A stretch of 64,000 bases of DNA from Dicyema japonicum (GCA_011109175.1 RDEW01000073.1:107604-171603); one strand, 5' to 3'. Positions 20,700-33,533 are shown, counted from the stretch's first letter. The notes: a model not told the origin generated them from the letters alone. Made by a program: numbers and translations.

Positions 20700-22480
20700 T
20701 CTTGGTTCAAGGTTAATGTAACAGGCCCATGTGACATATTAGACAACCAATTTAAGAGTCCCGCGAGGATCCCCTTTATCCCCAACATTGTTCAACCTTT
20801 AATCCAGATTGCTAGTAATCCCCTCCTCTTAGAAGAGTGTGCCATCAACTCCCTGTTATTCCCCATCTCCATATCTGAGTCAGTCGAATATCTCTTTAGA
20901 GTCCAGTGGGATGTCCTCACGGCATGTCAGTTCCACAAGTTGAAAGGTAGCATAGGTTACTCTCATCAGAAACCTTCATCACGTGTTTGTGTTCAATCTA
21001 CACACTTTCGAGAGTCCTTTCAATACAACTGACTGGATGCAAGTTCTCGTTGCTCTTTCAATTCATATAATTGTTAAAGCATTTCGTGACAACTCCATCC
21101 CAGGTCACAACCAGTGGGATAATCTTTACTTGACAATCGTAGAGAAGCGAACGCTCACTTGAGAGGAGGGTGTACTTGTGATATTTTTCTACTTCCACCT
21201 GTTTTAGGAGATGTAATTAGAATTATCCCATTCTTGATCTTGTCATATACGAAGATATCTGGTTTGTTGAACTACCTTCGTTTCACTTAGAATCGACTCG
21301 TCTCAACATTCTGTGTGGATAGAATCGACTGAACTGAATGTCCTTCAACTATGTAGCCTTTTTGATTCCATATACTCTAATAGATGAAGATGTAAGCATT
21401 TTACAGCTTAGTTGTGTCTTGGGACGTAATCACTAATATTCTACCACACTGAGTGGCCAAGTGATCAACGGTCCTCTTGTTTTTCTTGCAATGGCTACAC
21501 AATGTCCACGACGTAGAAAAAACAAATTCATGCCTTGCAAGAGGCAATGCATTGCTTCACTTTTTGGGCCGCTATTTCCATCTGATAACCATCCACTAGA
21601 AGTTTCTACATCAACATTAGATTCCTCCATGCATCTAAAGAGCACAGAATGTATTATTTTAGAATTAATTTTATCAAGCAAATATTGAGTCTGGGAGGTT
21701 TTGAGGGACTGAATGTCCATGTTGTCCTTGTCGGCAATTCCATATTTAGAGACAAAAATCCTGCGATTGTATCCAAATGCCATTTCGTTAATTTAATTAC
21801 TCGCAGAATCCTCGACCTCCACAAAAATATAGTCAATTGCCTTTCCAGATTTTTCAAGTATGGAATCCATAACTTTATCTTGAGACTAGTTCTTGAGGAA
21901 TGTCTCTCCCAAAATCCCATAGCGTTTTGGGTACCCCCACATAGATGAATAGCGCATATACGCGAAACGACATTTGGATTATTGAATCTGAGATAGTCCC
22001 AGTATAAACTAGACGTCCCGTATCAGAACTGGTTCATCCTTTCATAGAATGTCAACGGATTTGTATCCCCTCAGCATATAACTATTCGCCTTCTTAAGCT
22101 CAGTCTTGTTGACCACCAAGATATCGACTGGACATACAAATATCTTGCACAATACGCGGTCTAGCCACAATTTATGCAATTCATTCTGGAACCAAGTTTT
22201 TCCCTACAATCAGTTAGATCATGCTTCCCTGTAAAACTGAGGTATCTAGAGAGAGGATATATGTCCATAGAAGTTGTATTTTAAATATTTCATGGAAGTC
22301 TTCTTTCCCAGATCCTACAAAGTGTTCCAAAACTGAGGTGTTCCAGCCCGAGATCCGTTCCGAATCGAGGTCGGACTGTAGTGCGCATTTAATAGAGCCC
22401 ATGTTTGTCTTGATTGAGATCTGAGAGCTCAGTCCACTCGTTTTCAACATATTCCAGCAGCCTTTGTTCTCATTACCCCG
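20700..22480 (-). mobile_element. RLE-LINE, C-terminal half, heavily decayed
   Basis: Read on the minus strand, SSGWLSDGNSGPKSEAMHCL and a CSHCKKNKRTVDHLATQC zinc-binding module (about 21440-21500) are followed by EGHSVQSIL and NKPDIFVYDKIKNGIILI (about 21225-21285). The latter is the KPD...(L)I core of a restriction-like endonuclease found at the C-terminus of RLE-type LINEs. Many stops. The N-terminal linker of the same kind of element is seen at 43671. Confidence 0.6.
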
Positions 22481-23670
22481 TCGGTGCTCAGTCACATTCT
22501 TAAAAAAAACTTTGTCGCCTGCCCAGCGCTAGGTAAGACAGACACATTTTTGTTTCACTTTGGTTTTCTCTTTCTGGTTTTTCACGATTTGTTTCTAACA
22601 AGCATCGTTTTGACCATTAATAAAATTTTCCACAATTATGTCAAACTAATGGTTAAATCTTCTCCACGTGGATTTAAAGATCCATTTGAGTGGTTTCATA
22701 AGAATATATTTAATAAATTGTTTACACACGTGATAATTGCTTCTTTGAAGGTCATGTTTAAAAATATCTGGAATTTAAAATAGAAAGATCGAACGACCAT
22801 GAAGTTGGTCAGTAATTCTGACATTGCTCAGTATTTATATCAGACAGCTGGAGAGGATATTCGACAAGCACGAGTACTTGTGCCCATACACACCACATAG
22901 AAAGGTACTAGTCTCAGTAATAATATGAGCCTGACTTTAATGAAAGAGGTTTTCGGTGACTTTGGAGTAAATGGGACAGTCTAAGCGTCAAGTCTCATAA
23001 TTCTACTGAAAAGGCAACCATTGTACCTTTTCTTATATTCTGCCCTTCAACTTCCCCCTGCACACCAGAACGTCTTTTTACTTGAGGGTAAAGCTGAATA
23101 TGCTTTAAATTTTATGAAGACACTGTAGATCTTTATTGAGACAGGCAAACAATATTAATCTCCAAAATGGTTTATCGATCCGTTCTAATAAATTGTCATC
23201 GTCGACCGAATTATTAAAAAATCAAGAATAGCTAATAATTCCTTGTTCCTTCCAATTTGAGTCGACGGGATTCGGACCCACTCATTAGCGTATATGATGC
23301 TTCCCTATTTCCAGAAATATCCAATTTTTTGAGTATATCATGAAGGTACATGAAAGTCTCAGAGATGAGGAAATTAAGAACTACAGCACCAGCTCAATCT
23401 ATATGCACATTGAGTAGCTCTCTAACAATTTAACAATTTTTTGGATTAAATTATAAATTTTTGTGTCATTTATCAAATATTCTAAATGACTTCTTCAAAA
23501 GCTCTATTTTAGTGAGATTTCAAAACCTTATTTTAGTGAGACTCTTTACAATAAGAATCGACTAAATGGCCTCAACTGAAGGTCACAGAGATTTCTAATA
23601 ATGTTATAATAACCCAATTTACTCCGTTGGTTTATATATATAAAAACCTTGTCTTAATTTATTCGCTGTT
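22481..23670. other. Spacer upstream of the intermediate filament gene
   Basis: No recognisable coding or repeat family. A 99-codon plus frame at 22484-22783 is AT-rich and hydrophobic without family resemblance and is probably chance. Confidence 0.35.
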
Positions 23671-25550
23671 ATGAAGAGCCATCTGCCTCGAGTCTCCATC
23701 AGAAACCGTTCTCGAACAAAGAAAAACAGTGCATTATCCTTTAGTGACGTCGCCACGAAGGCTATTGCTAACCAAAAATTCGATAAACTGGGGGATTACA
23801 AAAAACATGGCATTATTAAGGAGAGATATGACGAAAAGAGCATGATTCAAGATCTAAACTGTGAATTAGCTAGACTCATCGAAACAAGATGTTACAGAGA
23901 GGCTGAATATCTCCAATTACAGAACGAGTTTGACATTCTTCAAGAATATATCAACCTTGAAGCTCAAAATGTTAAACTTATGTACGAAAATGAGATCAGC
24001 GAAATCAACGAATTGCTCTCCTCCTCTAAAGAAGAGCACCTTAGGAAAGAAAAACAAATAAAATTCGACGAAAACTGCTGTTGTGAATTGGAGGACCAGT
24101 AAATAGATTTATAATGGTAGACTGAACACCCTGAACGAAGAAATTGAGAAAAAAAGTGAGATAATATACGCCCAGACTAAGAAAAACAGTGATCTGGAAT
24201 CTAAAATAAATTTTTTAAACCAAAAAATGGAATTAATCGACGAAGAAACAAAATTTGACAAATCTCATATCGCCAACATCAAGAAGACTCTTTCATCGCT
24301 TAAAGATGTAAAAAATCTGATTACTTAGATTTTGATGAGGGAAGAAATCAAGAAAATGAATTACCAAGACCAACATGATAAACTGAAAGGAGAGCTCGAC
24401 TATTTGCTGGCGACTCACGAAAATGTACTTAAAAAGATGACGCCTAGAGAATTAATGAATTCAAAGAAAAAATAAACGTGTCTACCGGAGATCAAAGAGA
24501 CTGGTGGAGGGCGAATTTTATAAGGCCATTCGGGAAATTCAGAGGAATTTTGATATGAAACAGCTTGGAATCACACAGGAAATAACCAACAAATACAATG
24601 CTAAGGTTTGTGAGTTTATATTTCGCAGATTAGCGACATTGAATCAGCGATTATTGCCTGTGAATACGAGACTTCCAGCATGTTAGACGAATACAACAAA
24701 ACCAGATACTCTGAGTCAGACTTGACGGCCGAGCTGAACGAAACGAGAAAATGGTAAGCTTTTCGGTGATTCTAAGAACGATATCCTAAATTACCAAATA
24801 GTGGAGGCTAAGAGAGATTTAGAGGTCGCCAAACGTGAAAATTACAATCTCATAAATGACAAAAATGAGGAAATTTCGGATCTTCGAAAGGCAATGGAAG
24901 ACATCATCCGTCAGCTCACGGACTTGAACGACAACAATATATCGATTCAGAATGAAATTTCAGATTATAAGAAATTATTGGAACCTGAATAGTTGAAATA
25001 GTTTAACAATTTCAGCGATTCTCGGAAAAATTTGCATTCCAAAAGCATGAATCCTATCAAACCACCGGACCACCAGGAGCTACCGGAGAGGTTTGCTTAT
25101 TTAAATTGACCTACCAGTCATCAAACGATAAGTGACTCTGATTCAAGTTTTGGTTTGCTAAGTTTTAAGTGAAGTTCAAATTCGCCTCTACCCCCAAAAT
25201 TTTGATTTCCAAAAGTTCAGAGAGTGGCTATGTCCAATTGGAAAACATTGGGGAGGTATTAAGCACTCTTATCCAAAGGATGTCAACTTTAGAATGTGGA
25301 AGTACGTGGAGAACATTGACGACAAATACTTCTATGAGCACACATTCGGAGATATTTTAGTGAAATCGGGATCCCAGCTTAAAATCTCACTAAGCAAAGA
25401 AGGTGATGGAGATACTTACTTAACAAACTATGTAAAAAGGAAAATTGAGGACAATTTGATAACAAAACTATTCAACGAGCGCGGGGAGGTATGATCATAT
25501 ATTAATCATAGGAAATGGTGTCCTACATCTATAACGTTATTAAAAACTAA
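23671..25550 (+). CDS. Intermediate filament protein with lamin-type tail domain
   Basis: Twelve exons with introns at 24099-24120, 24308-24328, 24425-24447, 24478-24497, 24606-24628, 24754-24776, 24992-25015, 25091-25117, 25153-25169, 25256-25278 and 25489-25511 (17-27 nt) give about 544 residues. A basic head (RNRSRTKK) leads to the rod, opening with EKSMIQDLNCELARLIE, the IF helix-initiation motif, then long coiled coil. It closes with NEISDYKKLLEPE, matching the consensus rod end. A Ser/Asp linker precedes a lamin-tail Ig-like domain (SGYVQLENIGEDVNFRMWKY...NERGEEMV). The C-terminus YIYNVIKN lacks a CaaX box and I see no classical nuclear localisation signal after the rod, so it may be a protostome-type cytoplasmic IF rather than a nuclear lamin. 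One base is missing at the exon 6/7 join (AAAA run at 24748). The 17-nt intron is uncertain; a 38-nt alternative exists. Confidence 0.88.
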
Positions 25551-26339
25551 TTTAATTAATGTAACAACTAACAACGTCCTTGTTAATTAATATTAATAAA
25601 ATTTAAAAATTTTAATTATTTTGCAAATATAAAAATCATTTAATTTAATAAATTAAATTAAATTTACCAATTTCAGACATCGATAGAATCAGTCCAAATA
25701 ATAAAAACATCAATAGACTCAACCTCGGATGAGGCTGAGACTCTAGAGATGAAGAAGTACGAATGTCTCGGTTGACAGTTCATTTTGAACCAGTAGCCTT
25801 GAAAACGTCAGGAACAGGTCACTGACACTGCTAATGGAATCGGATCGCGCGAAGAGGAAAAATGATAGAAGAAACTAAGGTGGCTCATTAAGCACATTTC
25901 CTTGCAAATCGTCCGGGAAAATGCGTTTAATGAGAGCAGCCAGTTATTGTTAACTGTTTTTGTTAATAAATTTATTAAAAATTACTAAACTGGAGTCTTA
26001 GAATGGAAAACTCAGGAAAAGGAACCCGCCTGCATTGAGAAGGTCTGGAAAATCATTTCTAAGGAGAACCTCAAGAATCCTTAAAATGTATTTTTATGTC
26101 AAAGTTTGACCTAAAAAAAGTTAACACATTTATGAAACAATTACAAGATTTAAGGCAAAAGAACACGTAGTGGGCTAAGTATCGTACATTCAATTATATC
26201 AAATCAGCACCACACAGGGAATTAATTTGAAAAAAATAATAAAATCTCGGCGTGTTGTTGGTGTTTTGTTGTATTTTCTGCTTAATCCAGCTTAAGTTTT
26301 ATTAACCAGGGGGTGCAGTTTTTGGATGACTATTTAGTT
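25551..26339. other. Spacer; possible alternative terminal exon
   Basis: AT-rich. A good acceptor (TTTCAG at 25670-25675) is followed by an open 33-codon stretch (TSIESVQIIKTSIDS...) ending at a TGA near 25775. It could be an alternative 3' exon of the IF gene but would need an intron far longer than any other here, so I do not claim it. Confidence 0.3.
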
Positions 26340-27526
26340 ATTTGAGGATGTGAATCTTTCTTTTTCTTCCCTCTTGAGTGTGCCTTATCACGGAGACAAA
26401 AAGTTATCTTTTCGGAAAGCGGTTGCTGCCAAGCTAATGGATGGAGACGACCGGGCAACAATTAGGACGTTAGGACATTGTTTTCAACCAAAACCGTCTT
26501 CTCAGTCACTCCTGAAGTCATTTCTACTTTGGAGAATAAACAACCTCCCTCTTCATTGGATCTGAGAGAATATTCAATCCCATTGGAATGCCCCCCTCCC
26601 CGTTTGATTTACCGAATCTGATGTAATGGCTGGGATCAAATCCTTCTCACCAGGCTACAGCGGGGGTTTGGATGGTTTACGTTTTGGGCATATCAGAGAC
26701 CTTTCTTCTTCATTTTTAATTTTTGAGGCGGGAGTTCACCTTGTATCATTGTTAACCAAACTCCTGTTTGCATCAGGGAAATATCTTTCCCATCGCCCGT
26801 GAACTCTTTTGTTATTGTTTCCCTTCTCGAAGTCTGGTGGCGGAGTCTGGCCTATTAGTTTTGAAAGTCTATTCCGAAGACTTACTTCAAACCTTCGTGC
26901 TTTGTGTCATCGATGATCTGTCTTCCGAACTGAAGCCTGTTCAACTTGGAGTGGGCGTCCACGGCGAGTGCGAATAGACGATTCATGCCACTTCGTTCCT
27001 TTGTGAACTATTGTAGAGAGGAAAACCCTGAGATTATTGTGAAGCTGGAAATTTCCAACGCCTTCAATTAGGTAGAAGGGACCATCTTCTGGAAACCGTT
27101 TTGAGGAGAGCTCCAGAATTATCCACATTATGAACCTCGCATACGGTACCCCAACCAATCAAATTGGTGATGATCTCATTAAATCATCGACTGGGATCCA
27201 ACAAGGTGATCCTCTTGGTCCGCTTCTTTTTGCTTCGGCAGTTGATGAAGTTGCCCATTCGTGTGTGACGGCCGAGACGATTATGAAAAGTCTAGGAATA
27301 CTTCTCATTCCTAGCAGTTTTAGACTCGAGATTAATGCGAGTAAATCTGAAATTTGTAATCAGGGACTCTCGCGAGATGAATTCTTTAAATCACGATGCA
27401 GGATCATGGCTGTAATTACCAATGCGGAACACCTTATTGTATTGGCTCCCCAATTTCCAAAGAGATTATCCTCATACTCTTAATAAAAAACTTTCGGAGA
27501 TTAGTGGAGCCACCGTTAATCTGCAT
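26340..27526 (+). mobile_element. PHD-RT element, left part of a split copy
   Basis: Pieces of the RT domain in order: GYSGGLDGLRFGHIRDL (26650-26700), the QLGVGVHGECE segment (26945-26978) and IQQGDPLGPLLFASAVDEVA (27198-27255), equivalent to GVGINGGCE and QQGDPLGPLLF of the copy at 17640. The frame LSEISGATVNLH runs into a 15-bp target-site duplication at 27512-27526. The element resumes at 34533. Confidence 0.78.
27512..27526. repeat. Target-site duplication, left copy
   Basis: ACCGTTAATCTGCAT here and at 34518-34532 is a perfect 15-bp direct repeat bracketing the minus-strand 2A-family LINE. Confidence 0.88.
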
Positions 27527-28534
27527 TATTATAATTATTACCCCAGGATCACGGGTCAAAGAGAAAGAAATAAAAGTTCTCATCTAACTAAGTGATCTCA
27601 GACCGACAAAGGAGAGGACGAGTCCGGCGGGGTCAAGAATCCTGAACAGCTCTTCTCATTGGAGATGACATCGGCTCAAAATTTCTGTATGATAGTAGAT
27701 AATTCGATAGTGTATGGAATAGAGGGCAGCTCGGTAAACTAGCCTCCTTTAAGAGTTTCCGTTGTAGTTCAACTAAAAAGTTTTCAATGGGTTGGATATT
27801 GTGATCTGGTCCAATTAACCTTATTGCAGTCTCCTCGATTGCAGATAATTTCAATGTGGAAGATCGTGACATTTGCATTGCCCATGAAGGACTTGCATAC
27901 GTCATCGTTGGTCGGATAAATTGTTTGTAAATCGTGGCAAGGATCCCAGTTTGATCTCTAAGTGTTTTTGAGAGCACTTTTAAAATTCTCATTTTCTTCA
28001 GAGCAGAAGTTACTATGTTCTCAACATGTCGGATAAAAATGAGTCCCTGATCAAAGGTGACTCCCAAAATCTTCGGTGTTTTGTTATTAGGAATAGCCTC
28101 GTTCTTCATAAAGAGTTTTGGTTCAATACAGAGCTGTCTTTTGTAAGTGGTAAACAGCGTGACAGAGGACTTTGTTGCTGATGTGTCGAGTCTCCGCATC
28201 GAGAGCCATAGTTCCAGCTTGTCAGCATTTGTTGAGTGGACTGAGTCGCTGATTGAATGCTTCTGTTCTTGGAAGCAAGAATGATATCGTCGACATAGGA
28301 AAGGATTAGACAGTTTTCAATACAGGTTTATGGCATGTCGTTTATGTAGAGATTGAAGAGTTGGGGTGATAGTGGGGAGCTTCGAGGGACTCCATTTGGA
28401 AAGTAGCGAGATTTTGATTTGATGTTGTTGCAGAGTACTTGTGCTTGTCTTCTATTTAAGGAGTTTCCAAGCCAAATTTTCAAGTTCGAATGAATGTTGG
28501 TTACAAATATTTTCTTTGTAATAAGTTTCCTAGG

Positions 28535-28612
28535 GACTGAGTCGAACGCTTTTGTGATGTCCACGGATATAAGGACTGAGTCGAACGCGTTTGTGATGTC
28601 TACGGATATAAG
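28535..28612 (+). repeat. 39-bp tandem duplication inside the LINE RT region
   Basis: The 39-nt unit starting GACTGAGTCGAACGC occurs twice in a row (28535-28573, 28574-28612) with two differences (CTTTT/CGTTT, TCC/TCT). It duplicates part of the RT motif around AFDSVPR, consistent with a small slippage or repair event after insertion. Confidence 0.85.
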
Positions 28613-29288
28613 TACTCTCCTCTGATGAGGTAGTTAAATCTTTCCGCAATGAATTATGTGAGGGTTGTGAGGTGTATTGTGGTCGAATGGTTACCCCAGA
28701 ATCTGTGCTCGGTCGAAAGTATTAAGATTGATTCTTGTACTTTTTCGAGAACAAGCCTTTCAAAGATCCTTGAGACCGGACTCAGAATAGATATTGGGCG
28801 GTAGGAAAATGGTTAGGTTTTCGGATAAGTTTGATTAGAGACTTCTTCCATATTTCAGGGATTGCATTTGTGTTAATGGATAGGTTGAAGATATAGGCTA
28901 ATAGTTCCAGGGCTCGATGGCCTAGGTGCTTCAGTTCACATGTGGTTATGTTGTCTGGTCTTTGGCCTCTGAGTTGTTGGCTTTGGATATGGCTCTGGGA
29001 ACATTCTGGCTAGTAAATAGGATCCGTCATCGGAGCGTTTCGGTTCAATCTTTTTCAGGAATATTTGGTTTTCTTTTGAATAATTCTTGCAGGAGATAGA
29101 CGTACAGTAAAACCTCTCGAATCGCCCACCTCTTGAATCCGCCTTTTTCTCGAATCCGTTGCATTTTTATAAATAATTTTTTTCATTTTCTTATTATTTT
29201 TATTTTTTTAATTTAAAAAAAACTTATACACGAGACATTATCATTTTATTTATAATTCAAAAAACTTATTCACGAGACCATTATCAAG

Positions 29289-29611
29289 CTTGGTGGCATA
29301 GTGGTTAGGTGTCTGGCTAAAGTGACTTAGGTTACGGGTTCGATTCTCGCTGCTGTTCACCTGGTGGAAGGTTCCACGCATCTACGATGCTAAAAGGGTT
29401 TGACAAGTGACGCTGTCATTAGTGGATACTCACTGCGGAACTGGATTGTCTAGAAAGGACCCACACACAAGAAAAAGAAAAAAGAAGTGATGAGCATTCC
29501 TTGGTTCTACGATTAGTTAAAATTAACTGTTCTTTACTTAAATAAAGTGTGTGTCCTGCCTATGCGAGCTATAAATATTATGGCTCGTGAAAAAGCTGTC
29601 ATTATTATTCT
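29289..29611 (+). mobile_element. tRNA-derived SINE, fullest copy
   Basis: The head CTTGGTGGCATAGTGGTTAG and the B-box GGTTCGATTCTCG at 29337 look like a tRNA-type RNA polymerase III promoter. A body of about 270 bp follows (GGAAGGTTCCACGCATCTAC, CACTGCGGAACTGGATTGTC, GTGTGTCCTGCCTATGCGAG), ending in an ATT-rich tail. Other copies: 7931, 12388 (diverged), 30112. Confidence 0.85.
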
Positions 29612-30111
29612 TGTTGGTCCTAATGAAGCGTAATTGTACAAGATTAAAAAATTCTGAAAAGCTCCAAATTATAAAATTTATCGGGCAAAATCCAGGGAAT
29701 TCACTCCCAAGAGTGTCTGAAATCTTTTCCGGAAGATTCAAACGTGTTATTTCAAGACGATCCTTAAATGACCTGAGGAGTATCCACCTTGCTTTCTTCA
29801 GAATTATTTCGGAATCCATATTTGAAGTTATATGAAATCGACGAGGATACCATGTCATGGATTGAACTGATGGAAACCAAAAGAGCAATTCTTAATGACG
29901 CGATTATTCTTACAAAGGCGGAGGGCTTTGCAAAGAAACACCAAATAACTGATTTTAAAGCCACTCGTGGATGACTCGAAAAATTTAAAAGACGAAGTGG
30001 GTTGAAATTGAGGAAACTTTATGGATAATCATTTTCAGAGAATTACTCAAATTCGGAAGTTAATGAGTTTATATTAATATAAGAGAAAATTTTATTGAAG
30101 AAATTAATGAC

Positions 30112-30303
30112 GAGAGGGTTTGACGAGTGACGCCGCCATCAGTGGATACTCACTGGGGACTGGATTGTCTAGAAAGGACCCAAACACAAGAAAAAGAAGT
30201 GAAGATCATTCCTTGGTTCTTTCTTTACTTAAATAAAGTGTGTGTCCTGCCTATGCGGAGCTATAAATACTATGGTTCTCGTGAAAAAGCTTTATTATTA
30301 TTA
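30112..30303 (+). mobile_element. tRNA-derived SINE, 3' half
   Basis: Begins at AGGGTTTGACGAGTGACG and runs through GGATTGTCTAGAAAGGACCC and GTGTGTCCTGCCTATGCGGA to a TTATTATTA tail, matching the 3' half of 29289-29611. Lies inside the Tigger 2 transposase. Confidence 0.83.
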
Positions 30304-30747
30304 AATTAATGAGAGTTTTCGCCTGAAGCTTATCAAGGATTCGTGTCAAGGCTGCAAATAAATGATCCAATTCCAGAAGATGAGTTTCTTCTCTATGAGT
30401 ATACAGAGAATGAAGAGATCCTGGAAAATTTGGATAAAATGATAACAAAAAATGCACTAATGATGGAGAACAAAAGAATGAACAAGTCGTTTCAGACTAT
30501 GATGCAGTGAATGTTGTCTATACATTGAGGAAGTACTTTAAACAGAAGGATGAAGTTAACTTATGTCTTCAATGTCCTCGATGATGTTAGTAGAAACATC
30601 AAATTAAATTAAATTTAATTTAATTTAGAAACATCAAAACGAACATTAAAACAAGAATAACTGATTATTTTAAAGGAAATTAATGTTTTCATTCTAAATT
30701 AGTCTTTAAAATTAAAAAAATGCATTTTATTAATTTATAAAAAATTC

Positions 30748-33533
30748 TTCCCCATCCAGACTCTTTATGCCTGGATGGTATACCTCAACTGGAAACTCGA
30801 GATGTTGTTTGTTCCCCTGGATTCTATTGCTTTCTGGAGATATTGAACAAAACCCCGGACCAAAACCCCTTGTTATTATGCAACTCAATGCTAACGGAAT
30901 AAAAACAAAGATTCTGGAGTTACGATCTTTATTAACGAAGCACAAGATTGACATCTGCCTTATCCAGGAGTCAAAACTTTTTACAAAGAGTTCAACCCCA
31001 CTTTTTCCTGGATACATCTCTATCAGAAAAGACCGCATTGGACGTGGTGGCGGCTTACTCACAATTATCAGAAACGGTCTATCCTTCCACGATGTAAGCT
31101 TGCAAGTTAATGATTTAATTCTACACGACAAGACCTACAAGAAATTCGAAATGTGTTACTATGTGGGGATTTCAACGCCAAACATCCGCAATGGCTTAGT
31201 ACTCAGTCGGCAGACAAGAGGGGGAGTCTAATTATCGACTCTCTCGAAAAAATGGTGATTCTGAATCACCCGAATGTGTTCACAAGGACACCTATCCGAA
31301 GAAATGACAACCCAACCTCCCCCGACATATCCATTGCTTCCTCTAGGATTGCCCCGAAGATTTCATGGAACGTCTCCTACGATTTTCATAGTGATCATAA
31401 TCCGATTATATTAAAACTGAGCCGATTCAATAACTCGCGTAGAATTAAAGCAACCTTCAAGGTCTACAAGAAAGCTGACTGGTCGAATTTCAAGCTCTTC
31501 ATTGACAATAACCTAATACACTTTGATCCCACCTCATTTTGCTCCATCGACAAAGCAGTGGACCATCTAAACCATGTAATCCTTCAAGCTGAAAAGTTGT
31601 TTGTACCACGTGCAGTTTATAAATCCTACAAGCCTACTCTGGACTCGGAGACTCGTCTCCTCATCAAACAAAGAAACTCCCTGAAGATGAATCATCTGCA
31701 AACCTCTTCTGATTTGCAAAATATAAAATGCTTAAATCAGAGAATTACAAAGCTCATCAGAGAAAAGAAAGATAGGGCGTGGAAGCGCCTATTATCATCT
31801 ATTGGACATATGAAATCCACGAGTCTTTTATGGAAAACTATTCGTCGAATCAAGCTAAACTTATCAGATGAATCAGAATCTTTTTCTGCTCCAAATACTG
31901 TGCAAGCTAACAACCTAATGAAATATTACGCATCCATAAGCCACAAGGACTTCTCGAAATCCATTCTTGTCACTTTCGGAATTTAGTGCCTAAACCAACT
32001 TCATGGATCAATCTATTTACGCATGCCGAGGTCACACAGGCTATAAGATCGATGAAGAGATTTTTTACGTGTGGACCTGACGGCATTCCGGGAATTTTGT
32101 TAAAACACCTTGGTAATGCTGCAATCAATTCGATTACGTCAATTTTTAATTTGTCTTCTAACATGAACGTCATCCCATGCAAATGAACTCACTTATAATA
32201 CCAATCCTCAAACCAGGAAAACCGAAAACCTTACCTTCTTCCTACCGTCCAATTTCATTAACGTGCGCATTATCGCGCCTAATGGAGAAACTCGTACTCT
32301 GGAAAATTAAACCCCATTTGCCCGACTGCCACTTTCAACATGGTTTCAAATGTGAGCGTTCAACTACGACACATTTGACTTCACTGTCTCAATTTATATC
32401 AGAAGGGTTCAACGTACCGAAACGCCATCTACGGACAATAATGGTTTCCCTGGATATCCAGAAGGCGTTCGATTCTGTCTCGAGAATATTACTCACGAAG
32501 AAGGTTTTTGACACCACCATTCAGACGGATTTGAAAAGATGGATAGCCAATTTTCTCTCTCGGAAGAAGAGGACGTGTCTGTATAGGCCACGCAAGATCG
32601 AGGTCCCGTCTCCTACCAAATGGCGTCCCTCAAGGATCGCCCCTCTCTCCGGCATTATTCAACTTGTTCCTCAACGATTTACCCTGCCCTGGAGGACCAG
32701 ATTCAATGCTTCTCACTTATGCTGACGACCTAATCATCGCTAGCAGGAACAAATACGTGGGTACAGCAAAATCAGAGCTTCAGTCACATATTGACGACCT
32801 GGGAGCCTGGTTGAAGTTGAATCGTCTCTCCGTATCCAGGGACAAATCAACATATACAATCTTCACCACGGACAGAAAAGAAAAACATACACTTGATTTG
32901 AACATTTTTGGAGACTCCTTACCACTACAGACTCGTCCAACTATCCTGGGAGTGACATTTGACCCTTTGATGTCATTTTCTCAACATGTGAAGAACGTTA
33001 TGACAAAGGGTCTCAGGAAACTTAATATATCAAACCGCTCTTGAAGTCCAAACCTTCACAGGAATGCGCCCTCGTCGTGTTCAATCAACTCCTAAAACCG
33101 ACGATTGAGTACGCCTGTGCCTCATGGGCCTATGGAGCTTCGATATCAAATTCACTCAAGATCAATACCCTAATTGGAAAACTAGCACGTCAAACAAATC
33201 TACCCCCCGATCTTTTCCCTCCAATGCTTGACCACGCCGCAATCAAAACTAATGGCTCCGGCTTCATCTGTCTGTGTGGCCAAGAAACAAGTCGTTTCTT
33301 CCATTCAAGGCTGAAGGCTTCAAATACACGAAATTTGGGGAAAAACCCCACTCCTCTTCAAACCCTAATGAAAGATGATCGTCGTTTATTCAGGAAAGCC
33401 GTGGGTACTCTGGAGGAACACAGGAAAAACCTCTCGATCCTGTTGAGGCGTACCGGGATCACTTAATTAGTTGGATTACTCCTTCTTTCTTGGTGTTCCC
33501 TTTTCGGGGTTATTAAATAAATAATAATAAATA
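30748..33533 (+). mobile_element. 2A-bearing CR1-like LINE, full length but frame-broken
   Basis: Bounded by an 11-bp duplication ATAAAAAATTC (30737-30747, 33534-33544). The ORF starts at ATG 30767, only 19 bp inside the 5' end. A hydrophobic leader CCLFPWILLL precedes the 2A motif GDIEQNPGP, then the endonuclease (LVIMQLNANG, ICLIQESKL, CGDFNAKHPQWL, SDHNPIILKLSR at 31393-31430). RT: CGPDGIPGILLKHLG (32067), SYRPISLTC (32240), LDIQKAFDSVSR (32451), YADDLIIASR (32718), then thumb ILGVTFDPLMSF. The ORF ends at 33466 and the 3' end is a TAA-rich tail. About 4-5 frame breaks (near 31130, 31985, 32175, 32600, 33040). No separate gag-like ORF1 is present. Confidence 0.92.
30836..30862 (+). other. 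2A ribosome-skipping motif
   Basis: Encodes GDIEQNPGP, matching the D(V/I)ExNPGP consensus. In known 2A peptides the ribosome fails to form the final Gly-Pro bond, releasing the upstream peptide. Here it would separate a 31-residue leader from the endonuclease-RT protein. Confidence 0.88.
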
